A stretch of 64,000 nt of DNA from Cryomorphaceae bacterium (GCA_007695365.1 REDV01000140.1:1-64000); one strand, 5' to 3'; counted from the first letter of the stretch, positions 8,714 through 17,804 are shown. The notes: generated from the letters alone by a model not told the origin. A program made the numbers and translations.

Positions 8714-9415
8714 ATGAAATTTGGCGTTGTAATTTTCCCGGGCTCCAACTGTGATGAAGACATGATTTACGTGCTCGAATCCATCATGGGTCAGCAGGTA
8801 GAACGTCTTTGGCACAAAGATACCGACCTCAAAGGCTGCGATATGATAGTGTTGCCGGGTGGTTTTTCTTACGGTGATTACCTTCGATCGGGTGCTATTG
8901 CCCGCTTTTCGCCCATTATGGAACAGGTGATACGCTTCAGCGAAAAAGGCGGTTACGTTCTCGGAATCTGCAATGGTTTTCAGGTGTTGTGCGAGGCAGG
9001 GATGCTTCCCGGGGCTCTGTTGCACAACAACAGCCGCCAGTTCATTTGTAAAAATGTGTACCTCACTCCTGATAACCACGACAACATCGTGACGCGCAGC
9101 ATACCACCGGGCGATGTGCTCAAAATACCCATTGCGCACGGCGAAGGAAAATATTACCTGCCCAATGATGAGCTGGAGAGAATTACCGAAAATGGTCAGG
9201 TGCTCTTCCGATACTGCGATGAACAAGGCAAAGTGAGCGAATTTGCAAACCCCAACGGATCAGTGGCGAATATTGCAGGTGTTTGTAACGCGGGCAAAAA
9301 TGTGTTTGGAATGATGCCTCACCCCGAACGCGCTGCAGACATTGAGCTCGGCAACGTTGACGGTCGCTTGATTTTTGAATCCATCCTCGACACCATCTCC
9401 GCACCCGGCGCCTGA
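8714..9415 (+). CDS. purQ: Phosphoribosylformylglycinamidine synthase, glutaminase subunit
   Basis: 233 aa. Class I glutamine amidotransferase that supplies ammonia for FGAM synthesis (purine step 4). The nucleophile is Cys86 in GICNGFQ, and the His-Glu pair lies in the HPERA motif near the C-terminus. A free-standing PurQ implies a split FGAM synthase, so the genome should also encode a short PurL and PurS; neither is in this window. The N-terminal start KFGVVIFPGSNCDED is canonical. Confidence 0.95.
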   Translation: MKFGVVIFPGSNCDEDMIYVLESIMGQQVERLWHKDTDLKGCDMIVLPGGFSYGDYLRSGAIARFSPIMEQVIRFSEKGGYVLGICNGFQVLCEAGMLPGALLHNNSRQFICKNVYLTPDNHDNIVTRSIPPGDVLKIPIAHGEGKYYLPNDELERITENGQVLFRYCDEQGKVSEFANPNGSVANIAGVCNAGKNVFGMMPHPERAADIELGNVDGRLIFESILDTISAPGA

Positions 9416-9463
9416 TTCGGGCTTTTTGCAACCAAAGTGAATGGGTTGCCGTATTTTTGAAAG

Positions 9464-9829
9464 ATGAAATGGGTCATTCTTGTATTTTGTTGTTCACTGG
9501 CATACAACGTCAATGCGCAGTTACCCTGCGACCATCCCGACCGAATTCCACTTATAGTAAAAGTCCCTAACGTATTTACGCCCAACGGCGATGGGGTGAA
9601 TGACCTTTTCAGGCCGGAATACAATATCCTTTCATTCGACAGCTATCAGCTACAGGTATTTAATCGTTCGGGGGTATTGATTTTCTTTACCGATCGCCCT
9701 GGCATGGGCTGGGATGGGAGAACACCATCCGGAACCGTCGCTCCCGGAGGATCGTATTTCTACGTGCTTGAGTATGCCGGTCCATGCGAAGGAAACCGTT
9801 TGGCGGGAATCGTCAACCTGATGCGCTGA
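9464..9829 (+). CDS. Secreted stand-alone CHU_C (gliding-motility C-terminal) domain protein
   Basis: 121 aa. A signal peptide of about 19 residues is followed directly by one CHU_C domain: FTPNGDGVND, then a FNRSG strand, GWDG and PGGSYFYVLEY. This domain normally sits at the C-terminus of very large adhesins and is the type B signal for T9SS export and surface attachment. Here the protein consists of little else, so it may be a minimal surface protein, a remnant of a larger gene, or a decoy or assembly part. It lies between purQ and udk on the same strand with short gaps. Confidence 0.85.
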   Translation: MKWVILVFCCSLAYNVNAQLPCDHPDRIPLIVKVPNVFTPNGDGVNDLFRPEYNILSFDSYQLQVFNRSGVLIFFTDRPGMGWDGRTPSGTVAPGGSYFYVLEYAGPCEGNRLAGIVNLMR

Positions 9830-9865
9830 GGGCCTCTCAGCCGCAAACCGTATCTTTACCCACGC

Positions 9866-10537
9866 ATGTCGGAACCTAAACCATATATCGTGGGCATTGC
9901 AGGGGGAAGCGCCTCAGGAAAGACTTCTTTCCTCAATGAATTGAGAGCCGGTATGCCCGACGGCAGCATCTGTGTTATCTCGCAGGATAATTACTACCTG
10001 CCCCGCGAAATGCAGGCCACCGATGTGCATGGCCAGATTAACTTCGACCTGCCGACCTCCATCCATCGTGAAGATTTTGTGAACGACCTGAAGAAACTGG
10101 TAGCCGGTGAGCAGGTATGCCGCCGCGAATATGACTTCAACAACCCCAGGTCGGAGCCTAAGCTGGTTTGTGCCGACCCGGCTCCCATCATCGTGATGGA
10201 AGGGCTCTTTGTGTTTCACTTTTCTGAAATTTGGGAAATGCTCGATCTCAAAGTGTACATTGATGCGCGGCACGACATCAAATTACAGCGCCGAATTGCC
10301 CGCGATGCCTTGGAAAGGGGCTACGACGAGTCGGTTGTGCGGTACCAGTGGCTACACCATGTAATGCCGGCGTACTTTAAGTTTTTGCGCCCCTACCGCG
10401 ACCTTGTGGATGTGATTGTTACCAATAACACTCACTACCGGAATGGCCTCAAAGTGCTGAACAATCACCTGCTGGCTGTGTTAAAGGAGCGTACTGTGGT
10501 TCTACCCGCAGTTTCCGACTCTAAAGGCTATGCATAA
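9866..10537 (+). CDS. udk: Uridine kinase
   Basis: 223 aa. Phosphorylates uridine and cytidine in pyrimidine salvage. Walker A loop GGSASGKT at residues 13-20, the SQDNYYLP substrate segment around 40, and the DARHDIKLQRRIARD lid region are all present. A near-consensus box TATCTTTA (9851-9858) lies 7 bp before the ATG. The stop codon overlaps the start of the next gene by 8 bp, suggesting coupled translation with the T9SS protein. Confidence 0.93.
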   Translation: MSEPKPYIVGIAGGSASGKTSFLNELRAGMPDGSICVISQDNYYLPREMQATDVHGQINFDLPTSIHREDFVNDLKKLVAGEQVCRREYDFNNPRSEPKLVCADPAPIIVMEGLFVFHFSEIWEMLDLKVYIDARHDIKLQRRIARDALERGYDESVVRYQWLHHVMPAYFKFLRPYRDLVDVIVTNNTHYRNGLKVLNNHLLAVLKERTVVLPAVSDSKGYA

Positions 10538-11429
10538 ACTTACTTTTCTTTTACTTGTTGCCCTCATCCCTTTGTACTTGTGTGCTCAGGATGACCTACC
10601 CAACGGTGGATTTGAAGAATGGGTAACGGGGGGTGGTTTTTTCAATAGCTACCGTGATCCTGTAGGGTGGGGCACCCTTAACTCAGAAACTGCATTGTTC
10701 GGCATCACAACCGCCCGGCGTGCTTCCAGTCCCAACGAAGTGTATAGCGGGCAATATGCGCTCAAGCTTCAGAGTCAGTTCTTTTTACTGGCAAATGAGG
10801 TTATACCCGGACTGTGTCTTACAGGAAGTTTCAATATCCAAACCCGGCAAATTGAAGGTGGACTTCCTTTCAACCTGCGCCCCGAAAGCATCAGTGGCTG
10901 GTATCAATACAGCCCGGCCAATGTGGATACGGGGCAGGTTGGAGTGGTACTCACGAGATGGAACGCTCTCGAAAATAAACGCGACACCATCGGAATGGGT
11001 GGGCACTTTGCTACCGAAGCCGCAATTTCATTCACATTTTTCGACGGTCCGATTGAATACATGAGTGATGATACACCCGATACCATGATGGTGGTGCTGG
11101 TGTCGAGTTCCACCCACAGTCCGCAAAATGGTTCGGTGTTTATTCTCGATGATCTGGCGCTCAACTTCACGGCCACTTCAGTTCCATTGCAGGACATCAT
11201 TGAGGCGAAAACCTATCCAAATCCAACCAGAGATTTTCTCAACTACGATGTGCGGGGCTCTGCTCAGGTACTGATTTACGCCACGTCCGGTTCTCTGGCT
11301 AAAAAACTACCACTTGTTGCCGACAAAGGGATGATTGACCTGTCCGATCTTCAAAAGGGTAGCTACCTGCTGCATTTTCTCAACGAACGCGGTAAACTGA
11401 ACGCGGTGGCACGCATCGTACTGGCTTAA
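10530..11429 (+). CDS. Secreted protein with T9SS type A sorting domain
   Basis: 299 aa. A signal peptide of about 18 residues (ending LCAQ) precedes a beta-rich region opening NGGFEEW, a pattern common in Bacteroidota surface proteins related to carbohydrate-binding (PCMD-like) modules. The last 80 residues are a type A sorting domain starting YPNPTRDFL and ending in a short basic-hydrophobic tail, so export by the Por/type IX system to the cell surface is expected. The start overlaps udk by 8 bp. Its ligand is unknown. Confidence 0.85.
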   Translation: MHKLTFLLLVALIPLYLCAQDDLPNGGFEEWVTGGGFFNSYRDPVGWGTLNSETALFGITTARRASSPNEVYSGQYALKLQSQFFLLANEVIPGLCLTGSFNIQTRQIEGGLPFNLRPESISGWYQYSPANVDTGQVGVVLTRWNALENKRDTIGMGGHFATEAAISFTFFDGPIEYMSDDTPDTMMVVLVSSSTHSPQNGSVFILDDLALNFTATSVPLQDIIEAKTYPNPTRDFLNYDVRGSAQVLIYATSGSLAKKLPLVADKGMIDLSDLQKGSYLLHFLNERGKLNAVARIVLA

Positions 11430-11514
11430 TGGCAATCTAACTGACTTTGTTCTTCCCGGAGTCTTGCCATCACCTTCATTCGTTTGCATTATTTTAGGGC
11501 GTTCGTTTCGACCT

Positions 11515-11871
11515 ATGAATACAGTTTCAAAATCAATACGCGCCGTCAACTACCTGATTGATTCTTTATTCATTGCGATTGCAACGGCCATCTGTAATGA
11601 AGTGGTGCCCGACACCAGCAAATACATTCTTTTTGCTTCAATTTCAGTGTTTTATTACACCTGCTTTGAAACTTTCACAGGCCAGACACCCGGTAAGCGC
11701 ATTACCAATACCGTGGTCGCGTGCAGGGATGGCTCGAAACCCGGTGCTTTTCGCATTCTTATTCGTTCAGTTTTGCGGCTCAACCCACTCGATGTCTTCT
11801 CGTATTTGTTCGGTAATGAAATGGGTACACACGATGTGTTATCGGGTACGCGTTTGCAGGTGAAAGAATGA
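11515..11871 (+). CDS. RDD family membrane protein
   Basis: 118 aa from the ATG at 11515; the frame is open from 11464 but the extra residues are not hydrophobic or conserved-looking. Shows the RDD layout: an Arg near the N-terminus (IRAVNYLIDSL), two or three membrane helices, then TPGKR and the DVLSGTRL tail. The first Asp is in LIDSLF. Function of the family is unclear; some members act in Na+ or alkali tolerance. Single gene, no operon partner evident. Confidence 0.85.
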   Translation: MNTVSKSIRAVNYLIDSLFIAIATAICNEVVPDTSKYILFASISVFYYTCFETFTGQTPGKRITNTVVACRDGSKPGAFRILIRSVLRLNPLDVFSYLFGNEMGTHDVLSGTRLQVKE

Positions 11872-11973
11872 TTCTTTTTGTTTCCGTGCCTCGCCAGAAA
11901 AACAGGTGCATTTTCAGAAAAATCGCATTAATCTGCATAGCTGTGAGAATAGTGGCGCCCTGATTACAAACGC

Positions 11974-12357
11974 TTAGTCGTCGCTTTTAAACCGATCTAT
12001 TTTTCTTCTGTCGCGCTTGGTTGGCCTTCCGCGGTCGTGCTGAAAAAGTATCTGATCGCGCTGGACGAGTCTGTATTCCTCAAGCCTTTTAAGCTCTTCG
12101 GGCGGTGTGTTTTCCAGAAGGTATTCCGGCACAAGCGCACCCTTTACCCGGTTGGCAGGGTGATCCAAAATTTGGAACGTGCGCCAGATGGGTGTTGTTT
12201 TCACCGCAATGGTATCGCCTTTTCTGGCAGGCTGGGCTGCTTTGGCAGCTTTTCCGTTGATGGTTACGTGTCCTTTTTTACAGGCCGCTGCTGCCTGGCT
12301 GCGCGTTTTGAAAAGACGCACCGTCCAGAGGTATTTATCGAAACGCGGATCACTCAT
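11974..12357 (-). CDS. hslR: S4-domain RNA-binding protein, Hsp15-like
   Basis: 127 aa. An S4 RNA-binding fold occupies residues 5-60 (DKYLWTVRLFKTRSQA..., then GHVTINGK) followed by the basic C-terminal tail typical of Hsp15. Hsp15 rescues stalled 50S subunits carrying nascent peptidyl-tRNA after heat shock in E. coli; the same role is inferred. Its start overlaps the stop codon of the upstream TPR gene in an ATGA arrangement, so the two are probably co-translated. Confidence 0.88.
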   Translation of the reverse strand: MSDPRFDKYLWTVRLFKTRSQAAAACKKGHVTINGKAAKAAQPARKGDTIAVKTTPIWRTFQILDHPANRVKGALVPEYLLENTPPEELKRLEEYRLVQRDQILFQHDRGRPTKRDRRKIDRFKSDD

Positions 12358-14279
12358 CGGCAGTAGCGTTTCATTACAGCAAAAGATGGCTGGTATCCGT
12401 TTTCACCGGCACTGCTCAGGTGTTTGCACGCATCGTCGCGATTGTTGAGGTAGAGCAGGGTAAGGGCCAGGTTGAAGTGAATTGCACCCAGATTGGGCAC
12501 AAGTTCAATAATATCGCGGTAAGTCTTTACAGCAGAGCGATGGTCGCCCATGGAGGCGTACAAGTTGGCAAGGTTGAAGCGCGCAGGGATAAACTCTGGT
12601 TTCAGTACAATGATGCGCTCAAGGTTTCCGGCCAGTTGGTGGTAGTCGCCCGCAATGACGCTGCCTGCTTCGTCGGGCTTGTGCTTTTCGCTGAATGAAG
12701 CTTCCAGCGCATCGGTCAGAAACAGCATCCTGTGCAGCACGTACGAACGGTTTAACAGCGCAATGGTATGATCGGGTTCTTCGCTCAGCACTGCGTCGTA
12801 CACCTCAAGAGCCAGTTCGTAGTTTTCGAGCAGTTGAAACAATATCCCCTGCTGAATTAGTGCCATGCGGTTGTCGGGGTTTTCGGCGAGGTCACGGTTC
12901 AGACGCTCCTGGCGCTCTTCGGCTCTGTCAAGCATCCAGCCGGGATGGCTCATTGCAACCATGGGTCGGGTGGAAGATGTCATGCGAGTAAGTATCCCCA
13001 AATAGAGGGCTTCTGATTTAAGTGAGTCAGGAACCCACGGCTCTGGCACGATGAAAAAGTCGGGAGCAGGTCGGATTTCTGTACGCTTGTTTTGAATTCG
13101 CCCAAAGCGTGTATCAGACCCCTGAAAATCCTCACGAATGGTAGCGAGTTCTCGAATCTTGCTCAGCTCTTCGGCTTGTTCAATTCCGCTGAGTGCATAC
13201 ATTTCCGACTTTATTTCACGCGCCCTATCCATGTCTTTTTGCGCCTTGTGATTCAATCCCATTCGCGAGTAAGCCATGGCGCGGTTGAAATATGCCTCGG
13301 CCATACCCGGATAGATTTCGATGGCTTTGCTGAGGTCTTCTACCGCCGCAGAGTATTTGCCTTTGTCGAAATACATGCTTCCGCGGTTGAAGTAGGTGAT
13401 CATGTGTCCTCCGGTAAGCACAATCACCATGGTAAAATCTTCAATGGCCCCGTCTTTATCGCCGGTTTCAGCCAGCAAATTACCGCGCTCAAAGTAGGCC
13501 ATGGCAGAGGCCGGGTCAATATTAATCATGCGAGAATACTGATTCATAGCACGATCAGGCTGATCCATTTCGCGATAAATATGAGCCAGTTGAAACATGG
13601 CGTGCAGATTCAATGAATCCAGCTCAAGCGCCTTGTCGAGGTCCTTCAGCGCGTCGTCATATTTAAGCTGAAAGGCATAGGTCATCCCCCGTTTGGTGTA
13701 GGTGTCGCTATTGAACTGGTTGATTTTTAGCGCCCGCGTGTAATCACGTATAGCTTCTTCAAGGTCATAGGTTTGGTATCTGTTCCACGCCCGGCAAAGA
13801 AATGCCCGTTCGTTCTTTTTGTTGATGCGAATGGCTTGGTTGCATAGCTCAATGGCCTGCTGGTGTTCTTCCAGATGCGTTTTGGTAAATGCCTTGCTTA
13901 CGAGTATGTTGTCATTGAAAGGCTCCAGGCGGAGCGCGCGGTCAAAATCGTTGATGGCGTCGTGAAAATTCATCAGGCGCTCCCTGCTCACGCCTCGGTA
14001 TAACAATGCGTCGGGAAAGTTGGGTTTGATGTTGAGTGCCGAAGTAAGATCCTGTTCGGCACCTTTGTAATCCCCCAGGTTGTACCGCGCTACAGCCCTC
14101 AAAAAGAAGGGCTCATACAAGTCGGGGCGAATTGGAATGACACCATTGAGCAAATGAATGGCCTCTGTGAAGTCGTTTCGCCCCAAAGCCTGCTTGCTTT
14201 TAAAAATCTGGTTGTTCACGTTTACCTGAGCCGTGGCCGAAACAGATAAAAAGAACAATACCAGCGCAAAATACCTCAA
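12354..14279 (-). CDS. Secreted tetratricopeptide-repeat protein
   Basis: 641 aa from a TTG codon at 14279, chosen because it begins a signal peptide immediately (MRYFALVLFFLSVSATAQ). The mature protein is a long run of TPR units (about 34 residues each, with the A/G-Y-A-P pattern such as AYFNRAMAYSRMG) in two blocks separated by a linker near residues 375-450. Such proteins scaffold complexes in the periplasm. A TATCTTCG box lies 16 bp upstream. hslR follows with a 4-bp overlap. No partner is suggested by context. Confidence 0.85.
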   Translation of the reverse strand: MRYFALVLFFLSVSATAQVNVNNQIFKSKQALGRNDFTEAIHLLNGVIPIRPDLYEPFFLRAVARYNLGDYKGAEQDLTSALNIKPNFPDALLYRGVSRERLMNFHDAINDFDRALRLEPFNDNILVSKAFTKTHLEEHQQAIELCNQAIRINKKNERAFLCRAWNRYQTYDLEEAIRDYTRALKINQFNSDTYTKRGMTYAFQLKYDDALKDLDKALELDSLNLHAMFQLAHIYREMDQPDRAMNQYSRMINIDPASAMAYFERGNLLAETGDKDGAIEDFTMVIVLTGGHMITYFNRGSMYFDKGKYSAAVEDLSKAIEIYPGMAEAYFNRAMAYSRMGLNHKAQKDMDRAREIKSEMYALSGIEQAEELSKIRELATIREDFQGSDTRFGRIQNKRTEIRPAPDFFIVPEPWVPDSLKSEALYLGILTRMTSSTRPMVAMSHPGWMLDRAEERQERLNRDLAENPDNRMALIQQGILFQLLENYELALEVYDAVLSEEPDHTIALLNRSYVLHRMLFLTDALEASFSEKHKPDEAGSVIAGDYHQLAGNLERIIVLKPEFIPARFNLANLYASMGDHRSAVKTYRDIIELVPNLGAIHFNLALTLLYLNNRDDACKHLSSAGENGYQPSFAVMKRYCR

Positions 14280-14294
14280 TCCTTGAATTTTTTA

Positions 14295-14302
14295 CGAAGA
14301 TA
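14295..14302 (-). promoter_or_regulatory. -7 box (TATCTTCG) for the TPR-hslR operon
   Basis: TATCTTCG on the minus strand, 15 bp from the TTG start at 14279, supports that start codon. Confidence 0.5.
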
Positions 14303-14441
14303 CGGAGAGTGGTGGTTTTTCGGTGGTATCAAAGTCTGCGATGATGAGTTAACATCGCTTAATTGAATTTTTTTTTTTGGCACCTGAAACCTCGCGCCAC
14401 GAACCTCGTACACTGCTCTGATCCGAAATGAGCTTCTCGAA

Positions 14442-15431
14442 ATGAATTATTTGCATAACTACACAATCGCTATAATTGTTGTCATTCTCACGATTTATTC
14501 ATGGGGCTTGCAGGCCAGCACATGTATAACGGTGGGCAGCGGTGATTGGGCAACACCGGGGATCTGGAACTGTGAGCCCGGTGGCGGATCCGTAGATTGT
14601 GGACGCACCCAGATTATCATTCAGCCGGGTCACACTATTACCGTGGCCAATCAGTATAATTTTTTGAACTGCAGCCAGCCCATGCATTTGGTGGTTCATG
14701 GTAACCTGGATTTTACCAATGGTAACAAACTGGATTTACCTTGTGGTTCTGTCGTTGAAATTATGCCGGGAGGAAAGATTTTTAAATCTACACCGGGAGG
14801 AGGTAGCTCCACCCTTGTTGCCATTTGCAATGACAACTGGTGGATTGCAGGTAATGGGGATCAACAAGGTTACCAGGTTTGGGGTGCGAGCCCATTACCC
14901 GTTGAGCTTATCAGTTTTGAAATCAACACGAAAGGTAAGGATGTGCATGCCTCCTGGACAACCGCAACCGAGGTAAACAGTGACTATTTTGAATTGTCCC
15001 GAAGCCGTGATTTAGAGGAATGGCAAGTGGTTGGAAGGGTGTCGGCAGCGGGTATGGCCTCCACTGTAAGACACTACCGGTTTGTAGATAGGAACGCGCC
15101 TCAAGGAACGAATTATTACCGCCTGAAGCAAGTCGACTACAACGGTTTAGGTGGGGTGATTGCGATACAGTCAGTGGTTGTCGATGATGCAGCGTGGGAA
15201 GTTTGGCCCAACCCTTCCATCGGACAGTTTAATATCCGGCATCAGAACAAATTGTCAGAGTACAACTACCGCTTGCTGGATATTTCAGGTCGTCCGGTGA
15301 ATATTGCGTCATCCTTCGGCAACGGAGAGATTCAGATTTCAACCTTCGGTCTTGCTCCGGGAAATTACCTGTTGGTGGTTGAAGATCGCAGTGGCCAAAT
15401 CGTTACCCGAAAAAAAGTAATTATTCATTAG
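14442..15431 (+). CDS. Secreted protein with T9SS type A sorting domain
   Basis: 329 aa. The N-terminal hydrophobic segment (residues 10-25) is a signal peptide, followed by a beta-rich section with ITVGSGDW and PGHTITV, the pattern of the G8-like or right-handed-helix modules found in many Bacteroidota surface proteins. The middle segment beginning PLPVELISFE and containing ASWTTATEVNSDYFEL and YYRLKQVDYNG is the conserved pre-sorting module. The C-terminus from WPNPSIGQFN is the type A sorting domain. A strong terminator follows 20 bp downstream. Ligand or enzymatic role is not evident. Confidence 0.88.
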   Translation: MNYLHNYTIAIIVVILTIYSWGLQASTCITVGSGDWATPGIWNCEPGGGSVDCGRTQIIIQPGHTITVANQYNFLNCSQPMHLVVHGNLDFTNGNKLDLPCGSVVEIMPGGKIFKSTPGGGSSTLVAICNDNWWIAGNGDQQGYQVWGASPLPVELISFEINTKGKDVHASWTTATEVNSDYFELSRSRDLEEWQVVGRVSAAGMASTVRHYRFVDRNAPQGTNYYRLKQVDYNGLGGVIAIQSVVVDDAAWEVWPNPSIGQFNIRHQNKLSEYNYRLLDISGRPVNIASSFGNGEIQISTFGLAPGNYLLVVEDRSGQIVTRKKVIIH

Positions 15432-15450
15432 TACCGCATATTCAACAATA

Positions 15451-15478
15451 AAAAACCCCGACATACATCGGGGTTTTT
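15451..15478. terminator. Intrinsic terminator, bidirectional
   Basis: Stem 15451-15461 pairs with 15468-15478 (AAAAACCCCGA / TCGGGGTTTTT) around a 6-nt loop, flanked by A- and T-runs. It can stop the plus-strand T9SS gene and anything reading in from the minus-strand side. Confidence 0.88.
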
Positions 15479-15505
15479 ACTTAAGATTTATGATTGTTTG
15501 TTTTC

Positions 15506-15655
15506 TCATCGTCCTGATTGCGCGTAATTCATCATTTGCAATCGGAGTTCCTGGAGCATAGCAAGTTGTGCAATGTACGCGCTGAGGTTGCCTTGCTTCA
15601 TCAGTTCAACGGCCTTTTTGCGGGCCTCACGGTAGGTTTTTTTCAGATCAATCAT
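15506..15655 (-). CDS. Small charged helical protein (49 aa), unknown
   Basis: ATG at 15655 and TGA at 15506. The peptide starts MIDLKKTYREARKKAVELMK and continues QGNLSAYIAQLAMLQELRLQ, giving two amphipathic helices joined by a GNLSAYI turn. It lies between the terminator at 15451-15478 and nadD, on the same strand as nadD, gmk and yicC and 88 bp downstream of nadD. Codon use looks like that of its neighbours, with a mix of G/C-ending codons. I recall similar very small proteins in Bacteroidota but no named family. Real expression is unproven. Confidence 0.6.
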   Translation of the reverse strand: MIDLKKTYREARKKAVELMKQGNLSAYIAQLAMLQELRLQMMNYAQSGR

Positions 15656-15743
15656 GGCTTTTGTTTTTAATGGTTTCCTGCCCTAAAAACAAGCCGTGTG
15701 CCAAAGTTGTTCGAGGCACTTCACACAATTGATATAATGGGTG

Positions 15744-16352
15744 TTAAGATCGGTAAAAGTGCATCTCCTCCACGTATCTGAAAACCGGCTCGGTAAGCAG
15801 GTATCGCACGTCCTTGCCGTCGCGGATAGCGTGGCGAATAAAACTGGCGCTTACTTTCATCACCGGTGCGTCGCAGAGTTTTACATTGGGATGCTTTAAG
15901 AGCGCAGGGGCCGGCTCCAGCTTCATTTGGTCTTCGCGCTCAGATTCGGTAAGCGCGCGGGGGTACACATAGAGTTCGTGGTGCGCAATAATCTCTTCGT
16001 GGTTTCTCCACTTGTGAAAAGTGCGCAAATTGTCTTCACCCATAATCAGGGCAAAGCTGTGTTCCGGGTATTTCTCACGCAAATAGGCCAGCGTTTGCAC
16101 CGTGTAAGACGGCTTTGGTAGCTCAAACTCAATATTCGACGCCCGTAGTTTGTTGTTGTCTTCAATGGCGAGGCGCACCATGGCGAGCCGGTGATAATCG
16201 GCCAGCAGGGTTGATTTTGCTTTTAGCGGATTTTGAGGAGTTACCACCAGCCAAACCTGATCGAGTTCTGTGTGATCGGCCATGTAGTTGGCAATAATCA
16301 GATGGCCTACATGCACCGGGTTAAATGTACCGAAATACAAACCTATTTTCAT
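15744..16352 (-). CDS. nadD: Nicotinate-nucleotide adenylyltransferase
   Basis: 202 aa. Adenylates nicotinate mononucleotide to deamido-NAD in NAD synthesis. The nucleotidyltransferase motif GTFNPVHVGH sits at residues 8-17 and the second ATP-contact motif (VSASFIRHAI) near the C-terminus. Its start overlaps the stop of gmk by 4 bp, so yicC, gmk and nadD form one tightly packed transcript, a usual Bacteroidota arrangement. Confidence 0.95.
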   Translation of the reverse strand: MKIGLYFGTFNPVHVGHLIIANYMADHTELDQVWLVVTPQNPLKAKSTLLADYHRLAMVRLAIEDNNKLRASNIEFELPKPSYTVQTLAYLREKYPEHSFALIMGEDNLRTFHKWRNHEEIIAHHELYVYPRALTESEREDQMKLEPAPALLKHPNVKLCDAPVMKVSASFIRHAIRDGKDVRYLLTEPVFRYVEEMHFYRS

Positions 16353-16915
16353 GACTTTATAAAGGATTGTACGGTTTCGGTAGCTTGCTTAAGCGCGATT
16401 TGGAGGTCGTCGTTGAGGAGTACCACGTCAAAATGAATGGCGTCTTCCAGCTCTTTTCGGGCCTTGCCGACTCTGCGCTTCAGCGTTTCTTCGGATTCAG
16501 TTCCGCGGTTGCGCAGCCGGGCCTCCAGTACTTCGATGGAAGGCGGTTGCACAAAAATGCTCAAGGCTCTGTCTCCTAGGGCTTTCTTGAGGTTGATGCC
16601 TCCTTTTACATCCACGTCAAAAACAACGTGTTCTCCACGCGCCCAAATGCGCTCTACTTCGCTGCGCAGCGTACCGTAATACATATCGGGATACACTTCT
16701 TCCCATTCCACAAACGCGTCTTCCGCTATGCGCTTCCGAAAATCTTCAACACTCAGAAAGTGATAGTCCACACCATTCTTTTCATGGCTGCGCATGGGCC
16801 TGCTGCACGCCGATACGGAAAATGCCAGGTTCAAAGGCTGATCGAGCAGGTGGTGAACGATGGTAGTTTTTCCGGCCCCTGAGGGTGCCGACAGAATAAT
16901 GGCCTTGCCTCGCAT
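16349..16915 (-). CDS. gmk: Guanylate kinase
   Basis: 188 aa. Converts GMP to GDP. P-loop APSGAGKT at residues 10-17, followed by the GMP-binding SACSRPMRSHEKNGVDYHF segment and VFDVDVKGG. Start overlaps the yicC stop by one base and its own stop overlaps nadD by 4 bp, so the three genes are translationally coupled. Confidence 0.95.
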   Translation of the reverse strand: MRGKAIILSAPSGAGKTTIVHHLLDQPLNLAFSVSACSRPMRSHEKNGVDYHFLSVEDFRKRIAEDAFVEWEEVYPDMYYGTLRSEVERIWARGEHVVFDVDVKGGINLKKALGDRALSIFVQPPSIEVLEARLRNRGTESEETLKRRVGKARKELEDAIHFDVVLLNDDLQIALKQATETVQSFIKS

Positions 16916-17787
16916 TACATGATGTTGAGCACCTGCTCCTTAATCTTTTCCAGTTCGTCTTTCATTTGCACCACCAGTCGTTGGATGCCTGCATGATTCG
17001 CCTTGCTTCCCAATGTGTTAATCTCGCGCCCCATTTCCTGGCCAATAAACCCGAGCTTCTTGCCTTGCCCGGGCGGCTCATCCAAAGTTTCCAGAAAATA
17101 GTTGCAATGGTTGTGAAGCCGCACCAGTTCTTCGGTTATATCGAGCTTTTCCATGTAATAAATCAGCTCCTGTTCGTAGCGGTTTTCATCCATTTTATCT
17201 GGGCTTGAAAGATCCGCCAATGCTTGACCGAAGCGGTTTTTGATGTTCTCAAGACGTTCACCGGCCAGGCCTTCCACCTCTTTTTGTAGTTTGGTGATAT
17301 TGTCCACCCGTTGGCGAAGATCTACCTCCAGATGTCCGCCCTCACGGGTGCGAGAGGTGTTGAGAGCATCAAGGGCTTGGTGCAGTACTTTTCCAGCAGT
17401 CTGCCACTCGGCGTCTTCCAACTCGGGTTTCTCTGAGCTGAGCACATCTGGCATGCGCACCACAGTGCTCAAGTAATCCACGTCCTTTTGCCCGAAAGAC
17501 TCCGCGAGCTTGCGCAATTGCTCAAAGTATTTCAAGGCCAGCGCTTCATCCAGACGGCTGGGGGTGCTCTCTGCATCCGACTCGGCATAAATCACCAGAT
17601 CTACCTTTCCGCGAATTACTTTCTCGGTGAGTAATCCCCGTATTTCCAGCTCTTTTTCGCGGTAGAGCGACGAAGACTTCACGGAAGCGTCCAGCCCTTT
17701 GCTGTTGAGGGACTTGACTTCTACGACAATCTTTTTGTTGCTCCACTCGGCAGTGGCTTTGCCGTAACCTGTCATGGATTTGATCAT
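16915..17787 (-). CDS. yicC: YicC family endoribonuclease-like protein
   Basis: 290 aa. Starts MIKSMTGYGKA, the hallmark of the family, and ends with the conserved IGQEMGREINTLGSKA and IQRLVVQMKDELEKIKEQ region. E. coli YicC has been described as an endoribonuclease that promotes turnover of small RNAs; the same is inferred. First gene of the yicC-gmk-nadD operon with a -7 box 18 bp upstream. Confidence 0.92.
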   Translation of the reverse strand: MIKSMTGYGKATAEWSNKKIVVEVKSLNSKGLDASVKSSSLYREKELEIRGLLTEKVIRGKVDLVIYAESDAESTPSRLDEALALKYFEQLRKLAESFGQKDVDYLSTVVRMPDVLSSEKPELEDAEWQTAGKVLHQALDALNTSRTREGGHLEVDLRQRVDNITKLQKEVEGLAGERLENIKNRFGQALADLSSPDKMDENRYEQELIYYMEKLDITEELVRLHNHCNYFLETLDEPPGQGKKLGFIGQEMGREINTLGSKANHAGIQRLVVQMKDELEKIKEQVLNIM

Positions 17788-17804
17788 GCGCGTGTGCGTT
17801 TGGG

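Noticed and set aside
14338-14378. Possible terminator: GCGATG/CATCGC hairpin followed by a long T-run
   Set aside because: Nine bases separate the stem from the T-run and it stands upstream of both divergent genes, so no transcript would end there.
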